DNA of 64,000 nucleotides from Pseudoalteromonas sp. CO133X (GTDB taxonomy: Bacteria > Pseudomonadota > Gammaproteobacteria > Enterobacterales > Alteromonadaceae): contig SGPE01000022.1 of assembly GCA_004208945.1 (NCBI GenBank), positions 121,115-185,114 on the forward strand. Direction: 5' to 3'. Below are positions 44,241-52,420 of this stretch, in pieces (the first letter of the stretch is position 1; the number at the start of each line of letters is the position of its first letter). The notes under the pieces are model-generated. The model was not told the origin of the DNA. It did not search any database and saw only the letters and a list, made by a program, of their open reading frames with translations. Made by a program: the position numbers and the translations under genes.

Positions 44241-45722
44241 ATGAGTGATTTTATAATTTTCAGTATTGATGTATTTGCCAGCTTATTTATCTTTTTACTT
44301 GGCGTTGGATTGCTGGTGATAATCTGTTTTTACATCAGTGATGTAACCCAGTCTAAGCAAGCTATTCGTCGCAATTATCCTGTGATAGGACGGTTTCGTT
44401 ATTTTTTTGAACGCCAAGGCGAGTTCTTTCGTCAGTACTTTTTTGCAATGGACAGGGAAGAGCTTCCTTTTAACCGTGCAGAACGTAGCTGGGTGTATCG
44501 AGCAGCTAAAAATGTGGATCGCACGACCGCATTTGGATCAACACAAAGTTTAGAAACAACAGGCACTGTAATGTTTATGAACTGTGCATTTCCAACGTTG
44601 GATGAAGAAGCGCTTGAACCTAGCCATGTCACTTTAGGCCCATATTGTGAACAGCCATATTCTACTAATTCGTTATTTAACATTTCTGGCATGAGCTTTG
44701 GGGCACTGTCTAAACCTGCTGTGCGAGCGTTATCGCGAGGCGCTAAACTGGCTGGTTGTTGGATGAATACGGGGGAAGGGGGATTGAGCCCATATCACCT
44801 TGAAGGTGGGGCTGACATAGTATTTCAGATTGGTACAGCTAAATACGGTGTGCGAGATGAGCAAGGCAAACTCAGTCTCGAAAAGCTAAAGACCATCGCT
44901 GAACATGAACAAGTGAAGATGTTTGAAATAAAGATGAGTCAGGGCGCTAAACCCGGTAAAGGCGGGATGCTGCCTGGCCGTAAAGTCACAGCTGAAATTG
45001 CTAAAATTCGAGGGATCCCAGAAGGACATGATTCTATTAGCCCCAATGGTCATCCGGAAATTAAAACACCCGCTCATTTGCTTGATATGATCGCAACCGT
45101 GCGCTCGACAACAGGTAAACCAACAGGTTTTAAGGCTGTGATTGGTGAATATGCGTGGCTGGAAACTTTATTTAGTGAAATTAATAATCGTGGGATGGAG
45201 TCAGCACCCGACTTCATAACAATTGATAGCGCGGATGGTGGTACAGGCGCTGCACCACAACCCTTGATGGACTCTGTTGGTTTGCCGCTCAAGGAAAGCC
45301 TACCTTTAGTGGTTGATTTATTGAAAAAACATGGTCTGAGAGAGCGTGTTAAAGTGATTGCTTCTGGAAAGTTAATTGTACCTTCAAAGGTTGCATGGGC
45401 TCTTGCACTGGGTGCTGATTTTATTGTTTCGGCGCGCGGACATATGTTTTCATTGGGCTGTATTCAAGCACTGCAATGTAATAAAGATACTTGCCCTACT
45501 GGCATAACAACGCACAATGAACGCTTACAACGAGGTTTAGACGTAACGGACAAAGCACAGCGCGTCGCTAACTATAATAAATATATTCACTACGGTGCAG
45601 GGCTCATTGCTCATTCTTGTGGAGTATCAAGTGCCAGAGAGCTTGCTCGCCATCATGTACGTGTGGTGCAAGAGAATGGCTTATCAGAGCCGCTTGATAA
45701 AATGTACGAACATTATCAGTAA
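44241..45722 (+). CDS. membrane-anchored FMN-binding glutamate synthase-like protein
   Basis: A 493-residue protein with one N-terminal membrane helix (about 5-31) and a glutamate synthase-type FMN/2-oxoglutarate barrel: ISGMSFGALSKPAVRAL, MNTGEGGLSPYH, FEIKMSQGAKPGKGGMLPGRKV, DSADGGTGAAPQPLMDSVGLPL, IASGKLIVPSKVAWALALGADF. The iron-sulfur cysteines are present in CIQALQCNKDTCPTGITTH. It lacks the amidotransferase domain, so it is not a full GltB. The electron donor and true reaction of this single-gene family are unknown. It has its own terminator. Confidence 0.88.
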   Translation: MSDFIIFSIDVFASLFIFLLGVGLLVIICFYISDVTQSKQAIRRNYPVIGRFRYFFERQGEFFRQYFFAMDREELPFNRAERSWVYRAAKNVDRTTAFGSTQSLETTGTVMFMNCAFPTLDEEALEPSHVTLGPYCEQPYSTNSLFNISGMSFGALSKPAVRALSRGAKLAGCWMNTGEGGLSPYHLEGGADIVFQIGTAKYGVRDEQGKLSLEKLKTIAEHEQVKMFEIKMSQGAKPGKGGMLPGRKVTAEIAKIRGIPEGHDSISPNGHPEIKTPAHLLDMIATVRSTTGKPTGFKAVIGEYAWLETLFSEINNRGMESAPDFITIDSADGGTGAAPQPLMDSVGLPLKESLPLVVDLLKKHGLRERVKVIASGKLIVPSKVAWALALGADFIVSARGHMFSLGCIQALQCNKDTCPTGITTHNERLQRGLDVTDKAQRVANYNKYIHYGAGLIAHSCGVSSARELARHHVRVVQENGLSEPLDKMYEHYQ

Positions 45723-45723
45723 A

Positions 45724-45752
45724 GAACAAAGGCGCTCTATGCGCCTTTATTT
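45724..45752. terminator. terminator between convergent genes
   Basis: AAAGGCGC-tctat-GCGCCTTTATTT. The hairpin lies just after the FMN protein stop and adjoins the mtnK stop. The T-run is good on the plus strand; on the minus strand AAAGAACAAAGG gives CCTTTGTTCTTT, so it may act both ways. Confidence 0.8.
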
Positions 45753-46968
45753 AATTTAATAAGCTGACAAGTAATGAGTAAAACTCATCTTTAGAGGTGC
45801 AACTTGTTGCATTGAGCATGAGTTGTTCACCCAGTACCAACGTTTGTTGTTGTACAGCCAGTCGAGCTTGCTCATCTTCTATACCATCAATATCAGCAAC
45901 ATGTGCGAGGCCAATCGTGCGGCGAATAAGCTCAGCACCACAATAACCAATCGCGTCACGTAATACATCGTGTAAATAATCTTCAGTAAATGCGTTACTT
46001 GCAAAGCTAATATCAGTTGTTTCGCTACTTGCAAGACGTAGCCAATGTTGTTCAAACTGGTTATAGCAATCTTGTAAGCAGGTTAATAAATGTGTTTGAT
46101 ATTGACGGCGCTTTGCAAGCTCAGTAATACGGCCATTTTGAGCACAATAGTTTAGTAACAAGTTCCCCATAAAAGAACCAATATCGAAGCCAATAGGGCC
46201 AAAAAAGCCAAACTCGGGGTCTATCATTTTGGTGGTGTTTGCATCCACAAAAATACTGCCGCTGTGTATGTCACCGTGTAATAAAGTTTGTGGGCTCGAT
46301 AGGAACTTAGCTTTTAACTTGGCTGCTGCGAGTTTTAGAGCCTGATTATTACGAATACTCTCTACATGACTTTTAAGTTCGGTAGGAAAGTTATTTCGCT
46401 CATGCTCAATATAGGGATCGGTAAAGAACAAATCTTCTGTAATTTTGCACAAGTCAGGGTTAATAAATTGACTGACTTTGGTCTTTTTTTCTTCTGCAGA
46501 TAAATAAAAATCAGAGTTATAAAAGCTTGTATAGCTGAGGTAAAGTGCGACATGGCTTGCCAGCTTTGGAAATTGTTCTGCATTGATTTGTGCACCACGC
46601 AATATTTGTAGGTGCCCCAGGTCTTCAAGAACCGTTAATGCTAAATCAGCATTATGATGCAAAACTGTGACGGTATGCTCAGGGCATAATTGACCATGAT
46701 TGATAAGTACTTCGGCTTCAATACGAGCTCTATCTAATGATAATGGCCACGACTCACCAACACAGCGGGCGTAGGGTAAAGCTTGTTTGAGAATTACGCT
46801 GTTACCATCTTGATCTGCGATACGAAAAACGAGGTTTAAATTACCATCACCAAACTCATAAGCGTTGAGCTCTGCATTATCAGCGAAAACAGTAATCAAC
46901 TCTTTTTTGATGATTTCTTTAATATAATCAATAGCATGTTCTGCAGTGAAGGCTATGTAGTTCGCCAT
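45751..46968 (-). CDS. mtnK: S-methyl-5-thioribose kinase
   Basis: A 405-residue APH-fold kinase phosphorylating methylthioribose in methionine salvage. Kinase features: NLVFRIADQDGNSVILKQALPY (nucleotide-binding strand and Lys), LLHGDIHSGSIFVD (catalytic loop) and MIDPEFGFFGPIGFDIGSF (metal-binding DPE). Length is typical. Divergent from mtnA across a 132-base gap carrying MetJ-like boxes. Confidence 0.93.
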   Translation of the reverse strand: MANYIAFTAEHAIDYIKEIIKKELITVFADNAELNAYEFGDGNLNLVFRIADQDGNSVILKQALPYARCVGESWPLSLDRARIEAEVLINHGQLCPEHTVTVLHHNADLALTVLEDLGHLQILRGAQINAEQFPKLASHVALYLSYTSFYNSDFYLSAEEKKTKVSQFINPDLCKITEDLFFTDPYIEHERNNFPTELKSHVESIRNNQALKLAAAKLKAKFLSSPQTLLHGDIHSGSIFVDANTTKMIDPEFGFFGPIGFDIGSFMGNLLLNYCAQNGRITELAKRRQYQTHLLTCLQDCYNQFEQHWLRLASSETTDISFASNAFTEDYLHDVLRDAIGYCGAELIRRTIGLAHVADIDGIEDEQARLAVQQQTLVLGEQLMLNATSCTSKDEFYSLLVSLLN

Positions 46969-47012
46969 GGTTTCATCTCATTGAAAAGTAACTTTAAGCA
47001 TTCTATACCTTC

Positions 47013-47036
47013 ATGCGTTTAGATGTCCATACATCC
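47013..47036. promoter_or_regulatory. MetJ-like operator between mtnK and mtnA
   Basis: Three adjacent 8-mers ATGCGTTT, AGATGTCC, ATACATCC match the met box AGACGTCT at 5, 6 and 5 of 8 positions. The last two resemble the better operator at 50390-50405, sharing ATACATC in the same phase. MetJ represses methionine genes with SAM as corepressor. Confidence 0.5.
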
Positions 47037-47100
47037 AGCTTGTTAGTTGTAAAAACTGCTGTAGAATAGCAATCTGCTAATTAAGTAACTTGGACTTACT

Positions 47101-48126
47101 ATGAAAGACCTCATCGCAAATAGCATTAAATATCAAAGTGGTACTTTAACAGTGCTTGACCAGTATTTACTGCCTCATCAACAACATTGGCATGTATGTC
47201 ACGATGTTGCAGCAATGAAAGATCTGATTTTAACGTTGAAAATACGTGGAGCACCTTTGATTGGTCTTGGAGCGAGTTTGCTTGTAGCTCATTTGGCTGA
47301 GCAAGGCATGAGTAAAGAAGCGCTTGCAGATGCGATTGATGAGTTAGAGGCTACCAGACCAACGGCTGTGAACCTGATGCATTGCATGACTAAGCTGCGA
47401 GAGGCTTTAGCAAAAAGTGACTTTGTTGAAGAGATAGTTAAAACAGCAGAGCAGTTATTTAATGAGGATATTGCGCTTTGCGATAGCATGGCTGAACATG
47501 GTGCAAACCTTGTATTAAAAGGCGATAGCATTCTTACCCACTGTAATACAGGTGCATTAGCTACTGCGGGCATTGGTACTGCACTAGGCGTGATATTTAA
47601 AGCACAACAACGCCACGGTGATATTCATGTATGGGTTGATGAAACAAGGCCTTTATTACAAGGTGGTCGTCTTACTGCATTCGAGCTTGAACGTTGGCAA
47701 ATACCGTACACATTAATTTGCGATAATATGGCTGCAAGTCTAATGGCAGCGGGTAAAGTCGATAAAATCTTTGTTGGAGCAGACCGCATTGCCGCTAATG
47801 GGGATTTTGCCAATAAAGTAGGCACCTACAATCTTGCTGTTTTAGCTCACTTTCATAATATCCCATTTTATGTTGTTGCGCCTCTCACTACGTTAGATAC
47901 AAAAACAGCCTGCGGTGATGATATTGAAATCGAACAGCGCAGCCCCATTGAGGTGCGTGGTGTGAGTGGCAGCTTTGGCGAAGCCTTGTGGGCCCCTAAT
48001 AATGCACAGGTTTATAATCCCGCTTTTGATGTCACGCCGGCTAAGCTAGTAACAGGGTGGGTACTTGATACGGGCGTTTATAATCAAGCAGACATTGCGC
48101 ATGGAGTATTAACAGAGTTAAGCTAG
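47101..48126 (+). CDS. mtnA: S-methyl-5-thioribose-1-phosphate isomerase
   Basis: A 341-residue isomerase of the eIF2B-like fold converting methylthioribose-1-phosphate to methylthioribulose-1-phosphate. Motifs: KIRGAPLIGLGA, ATRPTAVNLMHCM, ILTHCNTGALATAGIGTALG (catalytic Cys), VDETRPLLQGGRLTAFEL, VDKIFVGADRIAANGDFANKVGTY (catalytic Asp). Next step after mtnK, encoded divergently. Confidence 0.95.
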   Translation: MKDLIANSIKYQSGTLTVLDQYLLPHQQHWHVCHDVAAMKDLILTLKIRGAPLIGLGASLLVAHLAEQGMSKEALADAIDELEATRPTAVNLMHCMTKLREALAKSDFVEEIVKTAEQLFNEDIALCDSMAEHGANLVLKGDSILTHCNTGALATAGIGTALGVIFKAQQRHGDIHVWVDETRPLLQGGRLTAFELERWQIPYTLICDNMAASLMAAGKVDKIFVGADRIAANGDFANKVGTYNLAVLAHFHNIPFYVVAPLTTLDTKTACGDDIEIEQRSPIEVRGVSGSFGEALWAPNNAQVYNPAFDVTPAKLVTGWVLDTGVYNQADIAHGVLTELS

Positions 48127-48135
48127 CGATTTGGG

Positions 48136-48159
48136 AAAGCGCTTATTTATAAGCGCTTT
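48136..48159. terminator. hairpin between mtnA and the mtn operon
   Basis: AAAGCGCTTA (48136-48145) and TAAGCGCTTT (48150-48159) form a perfect 10-bp stem with a 4-base loop just after mtnA. T-runs are short on both sides, so termination may be partial. Confidence 0.6.
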
Positions 48160-48166
48160 ACTGGTT

Positions 48167-48508
48167 TTAAAGGGGGCTTTTCACCACATAAACCCACGCA
48201 TTTGCTCCACACTGAAACTGCTGTGCAATCCGTTGATAATCATCAACCTCATACTCATCAGCTTGGGCAAGCTCTTGCTTTGTAATTGCGTAAATTGTGC
48301 CATTAACTGTGTCGTTTTGATTCCCAGTGTAAAGTAGGGCAGGATGAAAACGCTGCCCACTACTTTTTAAAACTGCCGCATCAGTAATTTCAATTTCGCC
48401 AATGACATAACCTAATAAGGTGGCTGACTGACCTTCGAGTAAGCGCCCGAAAGTGTCTAGCTGAACTTGAGGGTATTGCAACGTCCCATATGAAAACAAC
48501 TTTTCCAT
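48167..48508 (-). CDS. gamma-glutamylcyclotransferase-fold protein
   Basis: A 113-residue protein of the GGCT/AIG2-like fold: N-terminal FSYGTLQYPQVQ (substrate-binding YGTL), GYVIGEIEIT, NDTVNGTIYAITKQELAQADEYEVDDYQR, which holds the conserved Glu and the YE-type dyad. Related proteins cleave gamma-glutamyl amines or related amides; the substrate here is unknown. I start it at 48508, one base after the mtnD stop, because the in-frame upstream extension is the mtnD coding region. Its place as the last gene of mtnBCD ties it to methionine salvage or a side reaction. Confidence 0.82.
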   Translation of the reverse strand: MEKLFSYGTLQYPQVQLDTFGRLLEGQSATLLGYVIGEIEITDAAVLKSSGQRFHPALLYTGNQNDTVNGTIYAITKQELAQADEYEVDDYQRIAQQFQCGANAWVYVVKSPL

Positions 48509-48509
48509 A

Positions 48510-49052
48510 TTAATCCAGTAACGGGAAACTTTTAGCGATTGCTGATTCTGTACTTTTAGCAACCCATCCTTCGGTATTATTAAATAAGCGAATTGCTGTA
48601 AATTCAGGATTACTCCCCATATCAAACCAGTGAGGGGTAAGCTCTGGCACAGAAATCAAGTCACCTTGCTCGCAAAGCACTTGATAGACCTTATCGTTTA
48701 AATGTAAGCAAAATAACCCTTGGCCTTTTACAAAAAAGCGCACTTCATCTTCGCTGTGAGTATGTTCAAATAAAAACTTGCTACGTAATTCCGCTGCATT
48801 AGGGTTACCTTTAGCAAGCGAAATAACATCGACAGTTTGATAGCCCCCTTCAGTCTTAAGCTGTTCTATATCGTTAGCATAGGCAGCTAAAATCGCGTCA
48901 TGACTGGTGCTCTCATCAATATGCTGAGTTGCTTTCCATTGCTCGAAACGTACACCTACTGCTTTAAGTTCTTTTGCAATGGCACTTAAGTCTTCACTAT
49001 AAAACAATACATCGTCAGCGTTGTTATCATTAAAAATCGTTAATTGACTCAT
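48510..49052 (-). CDS. mtnD: acireductone dioxygenase
   Basis: A 180-residue cupin dioxygenase that opens acireductone to formate and the methionine keto acid (Fe form) or off-pathway products (Ni form). Metal ligands are in FEHTHSEDEVRFFVKGQG (His, His, Glu) and VPELTPHWFDMG (His). Start overlaps the mtnC stop by four bases. Confidence 0.95.
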   Translation of the reverse strand: MSQLTIFNDNNADDVLFYSEDLSAIAKELKAVGVRFEQWKATQHIDESTSHDAILAAYANDIEQLKTEGGYQTVDVISLAKGNPNAAELRSKFLFEHTHSEDEVRFFVKGQGLFCLHLNDKVYQVLCEQGDLISVPELTPHWFDMGSNPEFTAIRLFNNTEGWVAKSTESAIAKSFPLLD

Positions 49053-49735
49053 GCTAAAAGCTCCGCGCTAAATGCCGTAAAATCATTAATGTATGGATGA
49101 GCGTCGCTCACTTGTTGGCCATCACGAACAAGGTGTAAGGTACGAAGGCCTGCAGCTTTTGCAGCATTAAGTTCTGCTTCCACATCGCTTAGGAACAACA
49201 CCTCTGCGGCGTCAAATGGCAATTCTGCAATAATATTCTCGTACGAGCGCTGTTGTTGTTTAGCGCCAACTTTAGTGTCGAAGTAGTTGCTGAACAAAGG
49301 TCTCATATCGCCGTAATCAGAAAACTCAAAAATAAGGTGTTGCGCTTTTACTGAGCCAGAAGAGTAAACATATAGATTTTTTCCTGCTTGCTTTTGAGCT
49401 TGTAAGAAATCATAAGCATCAGGGTAAATATGACCTGTAAAATCGCCATTTTCATAGCCTGTTTGCCAAATTAAACCCTGTAATTGTTTTAATGGTGTGA
49501 CTTTTTGATCTGTTGCAATCCAGTGTAGCAAGGTATTTATTACTGTTTCTAAGTCAGCCTCTGGCTGCTCAATGTAAGCTTTGACTGCGCTTATCTGCTC
49601 GGCAACGTCAGGGTCGTTCTTGTGTGTTTTAATAAACTCAGGGAGTTGCCCTGCAGCATAAGGAAATAACACATCTTTGACAAACGAGATGCGGGTAATT
49701 GTGCCTTCAATATCGGTTAAAATTGCTTTGATCAT
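49049..49735 (-). CDS. mtnC: enolase-phosphatase E1
   Basis: A 228-residue bifunctional HAD enzyme performing enolisation and dephosphorylation to acireductone. HAD motifs: ILTDIEGTITRISFVKDVLFPY (motif I with nucleophile Asp8), VYSSGSVKAQ (motif II), and LFLSDVEAELNAAKAAG (motif IV). The EGT variant of motif I is specific for MtnC. Overlaps mtnB and mtnD by four bases each. Confidence 0.95.
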   Translation of the reverse strand: MIKAILTDIEGTITRISFVKDVLFPYAAGQLPEFIKTHKNDPDVAEQISAVKAYIEQPEADLETVINTLLHWIATDQKVTPLKQLQGLIWQTGYENGDFTGHIYPDAYDFLQAQKQAGKNLYVYSSGSVKAQHLIFEFSDYGDMRPLFSNYFDTKVGAKQQQRSYENIIAELPFDAAEVLFLSDVEAELNAAKAAGLRTLHLVRDGQQVSDAHPYINDFTAFSAELLA

Positions 49736-50361
49736 AGTTGTACTCCAGCTTGAATGCCTTCTAGTTTTAGACGTTCGAGCTCACAACTAAATAAAAACTC
49801 TAGCCCTTCTAAGTGGCGTAAAACTTCTTTAACGTCTCTGCCTACAACGTATAAACCATGACCACGAATAAGCACTGCATGTTCAATTGGTGTGTGTAAG
49901 TGATGGTCACTGACCAATAAACTTAAACGGTCAATATCTTGGTCATTATCAAAAATAGGAATACTAAGTGTATCTAGATGTGATTTTACACCACTCAAGG
50001 CTTTTTGCATTTCATAGCCATGCAAATGAATAGCATGACCTTTGATTACGCGAGATAATACTGTTGCAGCTACTGAGTGGGTATGAAGAACAAATTTTGC
50101 TGACGGGATCAGCTTATACATGTTCAAGTGAAGCTCTGTTTCTGCGGATGGTTTACCTGAGCCCTTAGTGCGGTTTCCGTTATGATCAAACTCAATAAAT
50201 GCATGGGTACCAAGTTGGCCTTTATCAAAACCACTGGCGGTGACCACATAACCACTTTCTGTACGTGCTGAGAAGTTACCACCAGTAGCAGGAACCCAAC
50301 CACGTTGGCTTACCCACTTACCAGCTTCAATTAGTTCTGAAATAGCGGTATTGTTATGCAT
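49732..50361 (-). CDS. mtnB: methylthioribulose-1-phosphate dehydratase
   Basis: A 209-residue class II aldolase-fold dehydratase. Zinc ligands in VLHTHSVAATVLSR and the downstream VLIRGHGLYVVGRDV; TGGNFSARTESGYVVTASGFDKG binds phosphate. First gene of mtnB-mtnC-mtnD-GGCT, divergent from the aminotransferase gene across a MetJ-like operator. Confidence 0.95.
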   Translation of the reverse strand: MHNNTAISELIEAGKWVSQRGWVPATGGNFSARTESGYVVTASGFDKGQLGTHAFIEFDHNGNRTKGSGKPSAETELHLNMYKLIPSAKFVLHTHSVAATVLSRVIKGHAIHLHGYEMQKALSGVKSHLDTLSIPIFDNDQDIDRLSLLVSDHHLHTPIEHAVLIRGHGLYVVGRDVKEVLRHLEGLEFLFSCELERLKLEGIQAGVQL

Positions 50362-50389
50362 ACATTCCTCGACATTCTAAAAGTTTTTT

Positions 50390-50405
50390 AGACGGCTATA
50401 CATCT
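50390..50405. promoter_or_regulatory. MetJ-like operator between mtnB and the aminotransferase gene
   Basis: AGACGGCT-ATACATCT: two adjacent met boxes matching AGACGTCT at 7 and 6 of 8 positions. It lies centrally in the 99-base divergent gap, so it could control both units. Same phase and same second box type as the mtnK/mtnA site. Confidence 0.65.
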
Positions 50406-50460
50406 GTTTTAAGCAATGATAGCATCGCTTCGGGCGCAAAACCATCTTTAAGGAATCTCT

Positions 50461-51603
50461 GTGTTTGAAAGTAAATTGCCAAACTTAGGCACCAGTATTT
50501 TTAGTCAAATGACAGCTTTGGCAAATCAGCATCAAGCTATTAATTTATCTCAGGGTTTTCCTGAATTCGATGCGCCTGAACTGCTAAAAAAACAGCTCAA
50601 CCATTATGTGTTAGAGGGCTTTAATCAATACGCACCATCTAGTGGCATTGTGCGCCTGCAACAGCAAATTGCGGCACTGATAGCTAGAAAATACCATAAC
50701 AACATAAATTATGAGCAACAAGTAACGGTGACATCAGGCGCAACCGAAGCATTATTTGTTGCCATTCAAACGCTTGTAAAAGAGGGTGATGAAGTAGTGG
50801 TGTTTGATCCCGCTTATGACTCATACCAACCGGCGATTGAGCTGGCTGGTGGGCGCTCGGTTCATGTGGCATTACAGGCTCCTGATTATTGTATTGATTG
50901 GCAAGTTGTTGCAAATGCGATTAGTGAAAAAACCCGTGCTATTATCATTAATACACCACACAACCCGAGTAGCAAAACGCTTAAAGCTGAAGACTTTTCA
51001 GCACTTAAGGATCTTGTTAAAAAACATGATTTATACGTCATCAGTGATGAAGTTTATGAGCATATTATTTTCGATAAAGAAGCTCATTTAAGTGTACTCA
51101 CTGACGCAGAATTGTTTGCTCGCAGCTTTGTTATTTCAAGCTTTGGTAAAACCTTCCACAGTACGGGGTGGAAAATGGGTTACTGTGTGGCACCGAGTGA
51201 GTTAATGAAGGAGTTTCGTAAAATTCATCAATACGTGACATTTTCTAGTTTTACTCCTGCGCAGCATGCACTCGCTGATATGTTAGAGTTAAAACCTGAG
51301 CATGTTGAACAGTTAAATGAATTTTACCAGCAAAAGCGTGACTTACTAAGTGAAGCATTAAAAGAAAGCCGTTTCACTATTTTGCCAAGTGAAGGAACCT
51401 ATTTCTTACTGCTTGATTACAGTGATGTGTCTGACTTGGATGATGTTGAGTTTTGTCATTGGTTAGTTGAGCAAGCAGGTGTGGCAGCAATTCCATTGAG
51501 TGTGTTTTACAGCACTCAGAGTCACGATAAAGTGATACGGTTATGTTTTGCCAAAAATGATGACACGTTAAAACGTGCCGCGGAGATTTTATGTCAACTT
51601 TAA
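50461..51603 (+). CDS. PLP aminotransferase, methionine keto-acid type (YbdL/MtnE-like)
   Basis: A 380-residue class I aminotransferase. GTG start preceded by AAGGA. Seen: INLSQGFPEFDAPELLKKQ, GVTSGATEALF-type pyridoxal pocket (TVTSGATEALFVA), NTPHNPSSKTLK, DEVYEHIIF and SSFGKTFHSTGWKMGY (Schiff-base Lys). It matches the glutamine/methionine aminotransferase group that aminates 4-methylthio-2-oxobutanoate. With the overlapping omega-amidase gene it completes methionine salvage. Confidence 0.9.
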   Translation: MFESKLPNLGTSIFSQMTALANQHQAINLSQGFPEFDAPELLKKQLNHYVLEGFNQYAPSSGIVRLQQQIAALIARKYHNNINYEQQVTVTSGATEALFVAIQTLVKEGDEVVVFDPAYDSYQPAIELAGGRSVHVALQAPDYCIDWQVVANAISEKTRAIIINTPHNPSSKTLKAEDFSALKDLVKKHDLYVISDEVYEHIIFDKEAHLSVLTDAELFARSFVISSFGKTFHSTGWKMGYCVAPSELMKEFRKIHQYVTFSSFTPAQHALADMLELKPEHVEQLNEFYQQKRDLLSEALKESRFTILPSEGTYFLLLDYSDVSDLDDVEFCHWLVEQAGVAAIPLSVFYSTQSHDKVIRLCFAKNDDTLKRAAEILCQL

Positions 51604-52364
51604 CCTTAGCCTTAGTACAGTCATCACTGCATTGGCTTGATAAAAGCGCTAACCTTGCACACTTTACTGAGCAGCTTAATAGCTTCAATGAGCAAGTTGA
51701 TTTAATCGTATTACCAGAAACCTTTGCCACGGGTTTTGCGATTAATCTTGATTGCAGTGAGCCAGAGCAGGGTGAAGTACTAAATTGGTTACAAGCCACT
51801 GCAAAGCAAAAGAATGCCGTGATTGCTGGGTCTGTGCTGGTTGTGCAAGGAGACAAAAAGGCAAACCGCTTTTATTGGGTTTGGCCAAATGGTGAAGTGA
51901 GATTTTACGATAAACGCCATTTATTCTGCTTAGGTAACGAAGGGGATTATGTTATTGCAGGGAAACAGCGTGAGGTGTTTACCATCAATGATTTTCGTAT
52001 TCTCCCACAAGTGTGTTATGACTTACGCTTTCCCGTGTTTCAGCGTAACAATGATGATTATGATGTAATGATTAATATCGCAAACTGGCCAGCAGCCAGA
52101 CGTCATGTATGGGACACATTATTAAAAGCACGAGCGATGGAAAACCTTTGTTATGTTGCAGGTGTCAATCGTGTCGGAGAAGATGGCAATGATGTTGCTC
52201 ACAGTGGTGGCACAGCAATTTATGATTTTAAAGGGGAAACGCTTGCTAAGCTTGATGATAATCAGTCGGGTATCATTATTCAGCATTTAGAAAAATCACC
52301 ACTGGAGGATTTTCGCCGTACTTTTCCTGCCCACTTAGATGCTGATCAATTTCAGTTACTCTAA
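51591..52364 (+). CDS. yafV: omega-amidase YafV (nitrilase family)
   Basis: A 257-residue carbon-nitrogen hydrolase. Glu-Lys-Cys triad: LPETFATGF (Glu), FYDKRHLF (Lys), LPQVCYDLRFPVF (Cys). It hydrolyses alpha-ketoglutaramate, the product of glutamine-using transaminases, pulling methionine formation forward. The start overlaps the aminotransferase end by 13 bases, so the pair is almost certainly translationally coupled. Confidence 0.93.
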   Translation: MSTLTLALVQSSLHWLDKSANLAHFTEQLNSFNEQVDLIVLPETFATGFAINLDCSEPEQGEVLNWLQATAKQKNAVIAGSVLVVQGDKKANRFYWVWPNGEVRFYDKRHLFCLGNEGDYVIAGKQREVFTINDFRILPQVCYDLRFPVFQRNNDDYDVMINIANWPAARRHVWDTLLKARAMENLCYVAGVNRVGEDGNDVAHSGGTAIYDFKGETLAKLDDNQSGIIIQHLEKSPLEDFRRTFPAHLDADQFQLL

Positions 52365-52420
52365 GCCGAACTCTTAAAAGTTTGTTAAACTCATGGTTGG
52401 TTTTTTTACTGTAAGCAATC

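Noticed and set aside
46969-47100. SAM riboswitch in the mtnK/mtnA gap
   Set aside because: The 132-base gap lacks a recognisable SAM aptamer core or an expression-platform terminator. MetJ-like boxes are a simpler explanation.
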